A DNA stretch of 64,000 nucleotides from UWMA-0277 sp965183885 (lineage in GTDB: Bacteria > Bacteroidota > Bacteroidia > Flavobacteriales > BACL11), in assembly GCA_965183885.1 (NCBI GenBank), contig OZ238992.1, forward strand, positions 1,178,001 through 1,242,000, read 5' to 3'. Below are positions 9,601 through 15,179 of this stretch, piece after piece. A program made the position numbers and the translations under genes. How positions within the stretch are numbered: position 1 is the first letter of the stretch; the number at the start of each line of letters is the position of its first letter. Below the pieces are notes generated by a model, which was given only the letters and a program-made list of their open reading frames with translations, had not been told where the DNA came from and ran no database searches.

Positions 9601-10399
9601 TGGAGCGCAATTAATTAAAAGCGAAAACACCTTCTTAGTTGGTTATGTCATCTTCGACAAAAAGCAAGGTTATGCCGAGGTGGATGTTGTTGAGAATGCA
9701 CAAGATTATTTAAACGAAAAAGCTGAACAAGGAGTATTTAATGTTCCATCGGGAGTAAATTATAGGTTTACAGGTAACTATGAAAATCAGATTAGGGCAA
9801 CAAAACGATTATTGATTGTTATTCCTATTTCGCTCATAGTAATATTCCTGATTCTATATTTCCAATTCCGTTCAGTAACCGCAGCAAGCTTGATTTTTTC
9901 GGGAATCTTCGTTGCTTTTTCAGGTGGTTTTATCATGCTTTGGTTATACAGCCAGTCATGGTTTATGAACTTTACAATGGGAGGTATTCATTTACAAGAT
10001 ATGTTCCAGATACACACCATTAATCTGAGTGTTGCCGTTTGGGTAGGCTTCATTGCCTTGTTTGGAATTGCAACAGATGACGGCGTTTTAATCAGTACTT
10101 ATCTCAAACAAATATTCGACAAGAAACAACCTGATTCAGTTAAGGAGGTTCGTGAGAAAGTTTTGGAAGCTGGATTGAAAAGGGTTCGCCCAGCAATGAT
10201 GACAACGGCAACGACTATTATAGCCCTGCTTCCTGTATTGACTTCAACAGGTAAAGGTTCTGATATTATGGTTCCAATGGCGATTCCTTCGGTTGGAGGT
10301 ATGCTCATTGCAACGCTTACCATCTTTGTTGTGCCTGTTTTATACAGCATGTGGCAAGAGAGGAAAGTTAAAAAGATGTCTAACTCATTAAATAAATAA
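6602..10399 (+). CDS. cusA: CusA/CzcA heavy-metal RND efflux pump, inner-membrane subunit
   Basis: The product is 1265 residues. It follows the HME-RND plan: a first helix, a porter region (DIGENQQIVYTEWAGQSPQDIEDQISYPL), then helices with IAIAIGVMVDVGVVFTENIIRH, the charged motif of proton relay in CusA-type pumps, and a second repeat with FGIATDDGVLISTY. Two extra blocks explain the length above the usual roughly 1050: about 130 residues with three or four hydrophobic segments around residues 515-680, and a charged periplasmic insertion around residues 760-840. Such long forms occur in other Bacteroidota. It exports metal with the outer-membrane and adaptor subunits encoded next; the CusC gene begins four bases after the stop. 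Confidence 0.93.
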   Translation: MLNKIIKFFLENKLVTFLLLVIFIAWGVISSPFSWETGFLPSDPVPVDAIPDIGENQQIVYTEWAGQSPQDIEDQISYPLTTALLGIPGVQTIRSNSIFGLSSIYIIFDEDIEFYWSRTRILEKLNSLPSGTLPNGVTPALGPDATALGQIYWYTLEGRDKKGNPNGGWDPHELRTIQDFYVKYGLTAAKGVSEVASIGGFIKEYQVDIDPNAMKAHGVTVTQIMNAVKKSNLDIGARTIEFNRAEYLIRALGYIKSLEDIEMSVVSVKNNIPIRIKDVAKVGFGPAGRRGGLDKGGAEAVGGVIVARYGANPLEVINNVKDKIEEISTGLPSKILDDGTVSKVTIVPFYDRTGLIKETLGTLEEALTLEVLISIIVIIILVLNLRASFLISSLLPIGVLMTFIAMRRFGVDANIVALSGIAIAIGVMVDVGVVFTENIIRHVEMIENKGKKLLNVIYESTVEVAPAVITALTTTIVSFLPVFAMEAAEGKLFKPLAFTKTFAMVSALIIGLTIIPALAHIIFSIKVDRKKTKQVLNLLLVVLGISFIFFGKVFIAIAIVGIGVNNLLDFKWSDARKEFPNYINIGIIALIVVWLLTKEWMPLGAQNSDTSNILFVGLLIGVVLTAMLLVVRAYSRILTWALANKWKFLSIPILVVLFGILSWQGADKIFGFMPDTIKESKGWQSFNSTFPGIGKEFMPALDEGSYLLMPTTMPHSGIEENLEVIRMLDKKVNAIPEVDNVIGKWGRVNSALDPAPTSMYENVINYKSEYMLDESGHRVRFKTDKEGAFVLADGSTYNPEKDDFRVIERKHLTEDKSGEYFRQWREHIKAPSDIWDEIIKQSNIPGLTSAPKLQPIQTRLVMLQTGMRAPMGIKVFGPDLETIEKVGYELENHLKHVEGVEPMSVFADRVVGKPYLELDIDRGAISRYGLTIADLQMTLNSAIGGMHLTSTVEGRERFPVRVRYAREYRDNPEDLKKILIATPSGVQVPLGELATINYTRGAQLIKSENTFLVGYVIFDKKQGYAEVDVVENAQDYLNEKAEQGVFNVPSGVNYRFTGNYENQIRATKRLLIVIPISLIVIFLILYFQFRSVTAASLIFSGIFVAFSGGFIMLWLYSQSWFMNFTMGGIHLQDMFQIHTINLSVAVWVGFIALFGIATDDGVLISTYLKQIFDKKQPDSVKEVREKVLEAGLKRVRPAMMTTATTIIALLPVLTSTGKGSDIMVPMAIPSVGGMLIATLTIFVVPVLYSMWQERKVKKMSNSLNK

Positions 10400-10403
10400 G
10401 GTT

Positions 10404-11636
10404 ATGAAAAGATTAGTTTATACACTGACCATTGTACTTATGACCTTATCTGGAACTATTTCTGCACAAGAAGTATTGAACCAATACTTACAAACGGCTG
10501 CGGAAAACAATCCCGGATTGAAGGCTCAGTTTAGTGAGTACATGGCATCATTAGAGAGAGTTCCACAAGTGGGAGCTTTACCTGACCCTACAGTTGCTTT
10601 TGGCTATTTTATTCAGCCAATTGAAACACGACTGGGGCCACAACAAGCAAAAATATCTGCCTCACAAATGTTTCCCTGGTTTGGTACATTATCGGCTCGT
10701 GAAAATTCGGTAGAAGCAATAGCTAAAGCCAAATATGAGTTGTTTAAAGAAGGTAAATCAAAATTATTCTATGATGTTAAAGCTACCTATTATAATCTTT
10801 TCTTTAATGAAAAGGCTATTGGCATCACATTAGAGAATATCGAAATTTTATCCTCTTTCAAAGGTTTGGCAAATATAAAAGTTGAATCAGGCTCTGCATC
10901 CGCAGTTGATGCTTACCGTGTAGAGATGGAAATTAATGACCTTGAAAATCAGTTGGCTTTATTGCGAGATAATTCTAATGTTCTTAGAGTGAAGTTCAAT
11001 AGTCTGCTAAATACAGATGAATCTTCAAATGTTCAAATAGAAGAATTATCAGGAGACATGATGCTTTCAAAACAAATTGAATTGGATAGCATTATGGCAA
11101 ACAACAATGTGTTAAGCTCTTTCGATTATCAATTAGAAGGTCTGGAATATCGCAAGCAATCTGCTTCAAAAGAAGGATTACCACAATTCTCCATTGGATT
11201 GGAGTATGCTTTTGTTGGTGAAGGGAATTCTACAGCAAGTAATGCCGGACAGGATGCTTTTGTTTTTCCAAAAATCGGTCTAACTATTCCTTTATATCGT
11301 TCAAAGTACAAGGCAAAAGTTCAGGAAGTAGTTTATCTGCAAGAGGCAAAAAGCTTTGAAAAATCTGATAAGGAAAATACGCTTACTGTTTTATTTGAAA
11401 GTATTTGGAAAGACTATCAAGATGCAAACAGAAGGTATTCGCTTTATCAAACTCAAACGGAATTGGCTAAAAAATCGCTTTCAATTTTAGAATCGAATTA
11501 TGCCACAAACAACATGGACTTTGAGGAGATTTTAAGAATGGAGCGAAAACTTCTGAAATATGCCTTAGAACTGCAAAAAGCAACTGCCGATAAAGAAGCT
11601 GCCGTTGCATTTATCCACTATTTACAAGGGAAATAA
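10404..11636 (+). CDS. TolC/CusC-like outer-membrane efflux protein
   Basis: The product is 410 residues with a signal peptide ending near ISAQ. Two long helical halves carry the OEP pattern: LNQYLQTAAENNPGLKAQ, VGALPDPTVAFGYF, KISASQMFPWFGTL, and a second half with GLPQFSIGLEYAF, KIGLTIPLYRSKYKAKVQE and YQDANRRYSLYQTQTELAKKSL. The protein forms the outer-membrane channel and periplasmic tunnel for the CusA pump. It lies tightly between the pump gene and the adaptor gene (four and fifteen base gaps), so all three are one operon. Confidence 0.9.
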   Translation: MKRLVYTLTIVLMTLSGTISAQEVLNQYLQTAAENNPGLKAQFSEYMASLERVPQVGALPDPTVAFGYFIQPIETRLGPQQAKISASQMFPWFGTLSARENSVEAIAKAKYELFKEGKSKLFYDVKATYYNLFFNEKAIGITLENIEILSSFKGLANIKVESGSASAVDAYRVEMEINDLENQLALLRDNSNVLRVKFNSLLNTDESSNVQIEELSGDMMLSKQIELDSIMANNNVLSSFDYQLEGLEYRKQSASKEGLPQFSIGLEYAFVGEGNSTASNAGQDAFVFPKIGLTIPLYRSKYKAKVQEVVYLQEAKSFEKSDKENTLTVLFESIWKDYQDANRRYSLYQTQTELAKKSLSILESNYATNNMDFEEILRMERKLLKYALELQKATADKEAAVAFIHYLQGK

Positions 11637-11651
11637 TTAAAACAAATTAAG

Positions 11652-13547
11652 ATGAAAACAAATATAAATAAACGAGATATAAAGCTGATTGGAATCACAT
11701 TGATTGCAGGCTTATTTTTTGGTTGGTTGTTCTTTCACTCTTCGGGAACTGAAACAGCGCATAACCATGAGGAACAAACCGAGGCTGAAGAAAAGGTTTA
11801 CACATGCTCGATGCACCCACAAATTAAGCAAAACAAACCGGGATTATGTCCTATCTGTGCAATGGACTTAGTACCGATGGAAACTGGCTCAATCGAGGGA
11901 GAACATGTTGACCCTAATGAGATTCAAATGACTGAATCGGCATTGGCTTTAGCTTCGGTTCAAACAACAACTGTAAAACGTGGTGTACCTGAAAAGAACG
12001 TTCAATTACTTGGTAAGGTAAAAGCTGACGAACGTAAAATTTCGGAATTAACAGCCCGTTTTGGTGGTCGCATAGAGAAGCTCTTCATTAATTATACAGG
12101 GCAGAATGTACGCAAAGGACAAAAGCTTGGGACTATTTATTCTCCCGAATTAATAACAGCTCAAAAAGAACTTTTAGAAGCTGTGAAATATAAGGAGTCA
12201 AACCCATCATTCTACAAGGCTTCAAGAACAAAACTAAAGCTTTGGGATTTAACCGAACAACAAATAGATGCCATCGAAACTAAGGGTGAGCCTAAAACCT
12301 ACTTTGAAATACAATCACCTATTACCGGAACTGTCACAAAAAGACATGTTGCAATTGGTGACTATGTAAAAGAAGGTTCAGCTTTGTTCGAGGTTATTAA
12401 TCTATCGAAGGTTTGGGTGATGTTTGATGCGTATGAAAGTGATTTGCCCTGGATTAGAAAAGGCGATGTTATTGATTTTACCATTCAATCAATTCCTGGC
12501 GAAAACTTTTCAGGAAAAGTCACCTATATCGACCCATTTATTGATGCTCAAACAAGAGTTGCTCAGGTTCGGGTTGAATTAAACAACCCAAAACAAAAAC
12601 TAAAGCCTGAAATGTTTACCAATGGTATTTTAAAATCGAACGTTGCAGAAAATACGAATGAATTATTAATACCAAAATCTTCTATTCTGTGGACAGGGAA
12701 ACGAGCTGTAGTGTATATAAAAGTACCGGGGCGTGAATCTGCATCGTTCATTTATCGTCAGATTACTTTAGGTGCAGAAGCAGGGAACTTTTACGTAGTA
12801 GCCGATGGACTTTCGGAGGGTGAAGAAATTGCTACCAATGGTGTATTTAAAATTGATGCAGCAGCGCAATTGGCAGGAAAATCGAGTATGATGAATCCTG
12901 ATGGTGGTCAGGTTTCAACCGGACATAATCATGGCGAAACTACAGCGAAAGGGGGAAATGAGCATGAGGGGCATGATATGTCAGATGCAAACTTAAAGCA
13001 TGAAACTTTTAAGGTTTCGGGAAATTGCGAAATGTGTAAATCAACCATTGAAACAACGACTAAAGCTTTACCGGGAGTAAATGTTGCTAATTGGAATGTT
13101 GAGACTAAAGAACTGCATGTGTCATTTAATGAAGAAAAAAGTAGTCTTTCAGATATTCATAAAGCCATTGCAAAATCAGGTTATGATACCGAATTAGAAA
13201 CTGCGCCTAAAAATGCTTATGACGACCTTCCTGCATGTTGCCAATATACAAGAGCTACGGAAACAGCAACAGCACCAAACATTCAACACGAGATGTTTAA
13301 GGTTTCTGGAAACTGTGGCATGTGTGAGGAAACTATCGAAACAGCAGTAAAAGCACTAAATGGTGTTAATGAAGCTGATTGGAGCCAGGAGACAAAAATG
13401 ATTCATGTTTCCTTTAATTCAGACAAAGTTAAACTTGCTGAAGTACATAAAGCAATAGCCAAAGCTGGTTATGACACAGAGCTTGAAAAGGCAGACGATG
13501 ATGTGTATAATAACTTACCGGGTTGTTGCCAATATACAAGAGAGTAA
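11652..13547 (+). CDS. cusB: CusB-type periplasmic adaptor with N-terminal heavy-metal-binding domain and two C-terminal HMA-like domains
   Basis: The product is 631 residues. An N-terminal helix anchors it. The heavy-metal-binding domain follows (YTCSMHPQIKQNKPGLCPIC, AMDLVPM), then the HlyD/MFP body: ARFGGRIEKLFINYTGQNVRKGQKLGTIYSPEL, the hairpin, and the beta-barrel region up to about residue 415. A His-rich linker (GHNHGE, NEHEGHDMSD) leads to two tandem domains of about 96 residues, each with SGNCxMC, a DLPACC or NLPGCC motif and a terminal QYTR. Adaptors link the RND pump to the outer-membrane channel. The extra C-terminal domains may collect or sense metal in the periplasm; a third copy is encoded at 14661. 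Confidence 0.9.
   Translation: MKTNINKRDIKLIGITLIAGLFFGWLFFHSSGTETAHNHEEQTEAEEKVYTCSMHPQIKQNKPGLCPICAMDLVPMETGSIEGEHVDPNEIQMTESALALASVQTTTVKRGVPEKNVQLLGKVKADERKISELTARFGGRIEKLFINYTGQNVRKGQKLGTIYSPELITAQKELLEAVKYKESNPSFYKASRTKLKLWDLTEQQIDAIETKGEPKTYFEIQSPITGTVTKRHVAIGDYVKEGSALFEVINLSKVWVMFDAYESDLPWIRKGDVIDFTIQSIPGENFSGKVTYIDPFIDAQTRVAQVRVELNNPKQKLKPEMFTNGILKSNVAENTNELLIPKSSILWTGKRAVVYIKVPGRESASFIYRQITLGAEAGNFYVVADGLSEGEEIATNGVFKIDAAAQLAGKSSMMNPDGGQVSTGHNHGETTAKGGNEHEGHDMSDANLKHETFKVSGNCEMCKSTIETTTKALPGVNVANWNVETKELHVSFNEEKSSLSDIHKAIAKSGYDTELETAPKNAYDDLPACCQYTRATETATAPNIQHEMFKVSGNCGMCEETIETAVKALNGVNEADWSQETKMIHVSFNSDKVKLAEVHKAIAKAGYDTELEKADDDVYNNLPGCCQYTRE
13002..13544 (+). repeat. tandem duplication of an HMA-like domain inside the adaptor gene
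   Basis: Two units with starts 288 bases apart encode the same domain: TFKVSGNCEMC at about 13005 and MFKVSGNCGMC at about 13293, each ending in a CCQYTR motif. The DNA copies have diverged, so the duplication is not recent. A third, standalone version with signal peptide is encoded at 14661-15026. Confidence 0.75.
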
Positions 13548-13570
13548 TAAATCATTTAAAATTAAGAGTT

Positions 13571-14107
13571 ATGAAAGCTTTAATTATATCAATCGGAATT
13601 TTGTTCTTGGCATCAACAAGCTTTGCTCAGTTGGTTCAGGACGAAACAGTGGAAGGTAGATTTAGAACCTTTCAACTTGACAATGGTGAAGCAAAATATT
13701 TGAAGTACGATAAAAAGGCTGAGATAATAAAAATATACAACCTTGACCATAGCGTATGGAAATCGGTAAAACTTCCTTTACCTAAAGGACACCTTCTTGA
13801 TGAGATAAAACTCATTTCAACAAAGACCTTTAATAATGATGAAAATGTAGAGATTTTGTATTCATGTGTTATTTATGATTGGGGGTTTTATGATATTGAA
13901 GAAGACCCCTCTGTAAATGAAGATGAATATATCCACTTTACACTCAATATTATTAATGAGAACGGTAAATCATTGCTTAAAGTAGAAGATAGCAATGACT
14001 ACGAGATAATAGAATCCGATGGAAAACAAAAACTATTTGTTTACAAGCATATTAGTAACGGGTTCAATTCTAAATCTCAAACATTAGTGTATTCAATTCC
14101 TCAATAG
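13571..14107 (+). CDS. secreted protein of unknown function
   Basis: The product is about 178 residues. It starts with a clear signal peptide (MKALIISIGILFLASTSFAQ). The rest is polar and beta-rich with a YLKYDKKAEIIKIYNLDHSVWKSVKLPLPKG segment and no cysteines near a lipobox. I do not recognise the family. I chose the ATG at 13571 rather than the upstream in-frame start at 13523, because the latter overlaps the adaptor gene and would bury the signal peptide. The gene lies 23 bases after the adaptor gene and is probably part of the efflux operon. Confidence 0.7.
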   Translation: MKALIISIGILFLASTSFAQLVQDETVEGRFRTFQLDNGEAKYLKYDKKAEIIKIYNLDHSVWKSVKLPLPKGHLLDEIKLISTKTFNNDENVEILYSCVIYDWGFYDIEEDPSVNEDEYIHFTLNIINENGKSLLKVEDSNDYEIIESDGKQKLFVYKHISNGFNSKSQTLVYSIPQ

Positions 14108-14136
14108 TTATATGTAAATTTTAAAATTTAACAGAT

Positions 14137-14649
14137 ATGAGAAAAACAAAATTGTTTTTAGGCATGGCAATAGTTGCTTTTGCTTTTAGTGCGTGTGAAA
14201 AAGAAGATTCAAATTCTGATAATGATTATATGTCAGAAATTATTGGAACTTATAGTGGTGAGTTTTCCAATGATTCAGAATTAAAATCAGGGAATTATGG
14301 AACAGCTGATGTTAGTATGGTAAATGACCAATTGCAAATTCATTGTTATGGTGATGTTATGGATACCACTTTTATGATGGATGCTTTTGAAAATGGAGAC
14401 TCAATAATGGTTTGCGAAACTGGCGAGGCATTTGAACATGAGTATGGTCACATGGGTAATGGTGGAAATCATATGATGGATATGCATAATAACCAATCTG
14501 AATGGCAACATCATATGTCTGACGACCATAATGATGGAGACATGCACTATGGAGGCTTTAATATGACCAATCACACTTTTGAATACATGTTCAAAATGAT
14601 GGATGGCGATTCAGCTTATTATTTAAAATTTAAAGGAGTTAAAAACTAA
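14137..14649 (+). CDS. His/Met-rich lipoprotein, candidate periplasmic copper-binding protein
   Basis: The product is 170 residues with a lipoprotein signal (AIVAFAFSAC, Cys at residue 20), followed by an acidic tether (EKEDSNSDNDYMSE). The second half is strikingly rich in Met and His: HEYGHMGNGGNHMMDMHN, then WQHHMSDDHNDGDMHYGG, then MFKMMDGDS. Such Met/His clusters bind Cu(I) and Cu(II) in periplasmic proteins such as CusF, PcoC or PcoE; there is no visible homology to those. Its place between the efflux operon and the HMA protein gene supports metal storage or scavenging. The role is inference from composition and context. Confidence 0.72.
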   Translation: MRKTKLFLGMAIVAFAFSACEKEDSNSDNDYMSEIIGTYSGEFSNDSELKSGNYGTADVSMVNDQLQIHCYGDVMDTTFMMDAFENGDSIMVCETGEAFEHEYGHMGNGGNHMMDMHNNQSEWQHHMSDDHNDGDMHYGGFNMTNHTFEYMFKMMDGDSAYYLKFKGVKN

Positions 14650-14660
14650 AAAACAAAAAA

Positions 14661-15026
14661 ATGAAAGCGATTTATTTAACAATGGTAATAGCTCTTATGA
14701 GCTTAACAACAGTATTTGGACAATCAAAAACAGAAAAGTTCAAAGTATATGGTAACTGCGGTATGTGTGAAAGTCGTATCGAAAAAGCAGCAAAATCAGT
14801 TGATGGAGTAACCGTAGCTGATTGGAATAAAGAAACCAAAATGATTGAGGTTTCATTCGATGCTTCAAAAACAGATGTGCATAAGGTTCACATGGCGATT
14901 GCGAAAGCTGGACATGATACAGAAATGCATAAAGCAAAAAATGAAACTTACAATTCACTTCCAGGTTGCTGCAAATATGAAAGAGCAGAAACAAAAAAGG
15001 AAGACCATAGTGGTCATAAGCATTAA
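14661..15026 (+). CDS. secreted HMA-domain metal-binding protein
   Basis: The product is 121 residues. A signal peptide (AIYLTMVIALMSLTTVFGQ) is followed by one HMA-type domain with YGNCGMCESRIEKAAK, a central ADWNKETKMIEVSFD, then NSLPGCCKYERAE and a His-rich tail (DHSGHKH). The domain is the same kind as the two at the C-terminus of the CusB-like adaptor, so it is a standalone paralogue. It probably shuttles metal in the periplasm to the efflux complex. It lies 11 bases after the lipoprotein gene and just before a strong terminator, so it ends the metal cluster. Confidence 0.87.
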   Translation: MKAIYLTMVIALMSLTTVFGQSKTEKFKVYGNCGMCESRIEKAAKSVDGVTVADWNKETKMIEVSFDASKTDVHKVHMAIAKAGHDTEMHKAKNETYNSLPGCCKYERAETKKEDHSGHKH

Positions 15027-15033
15027 AAAGTTT
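15021..15033 (+). other. candidate left attachment core (13-bp direct repeat)
   Basis: CATTAAAAAGTTT occurs here, across the stop codon of the secreted HMA gene, and again at 40152-40164 beyond the integrase. It is the longest shared word I found by eye between the two edge regions. AT-rich words recur by chance, so this is weak evidence. Confidence 0.22.
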
Positions 15034-15042
15034 ACTTAATAA

Positions 15043-15077
15043 AAAACTCCCAGTTAATTTAGCTGGGAGTTTTTTTA
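15043..15077 (+). terminator. intrinsic terminator after the metal cluster
   Basis: The stem AACTCCCAG pairs with CTGGGAGTT around a short AT loop, and a run of seven T follows at 15070-15076. It would end transcription of the efflux operon before the mobile element. If the 13-bp repeat is the real attachment site, this hairpin belongs to the element. Confidence 0.88.
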
Positions 15078-15163
15078 TGCCCATTCCCCAACAAGTTTCA
15101 TGAACAAACTACAAAGACTTACAGGCAACTACTAACACCTTCACCCTCACCCATCACCTACTA

Positions 15164-15171
15164 TATGTTTG
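15164..15171 (+). promoter_or_regulatory. candidate -7 promoter element TATGTTTG for the late gene block
   Basis: TATGTTTG matches TAnnTTTG exactly and ends nine bases before the ATG at 15180. It overlaps the earlier in-frame ATG at 15165, which argues that 15180 is the real start and that the message is nearly leaderless. No -33 TTG is visible at the usual spacing. Confidence 0.35.
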
Positions 15172-15179
15172 TTTCCATT

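Noticed and set aside
1..15026. Metal cluster as part of the mobile element
   Set aside because: A strong terminator and a change in gene type separate the two, and no left integration signal lies further upstream in the window; it remains possible but cannot be supported here.
14740..15084. Open frame on the minus strand across the secreted HMA gene
   Set aside because: It lies opposite a clear coding gene with signal peptide and HMA motif, and has no recognisable product.
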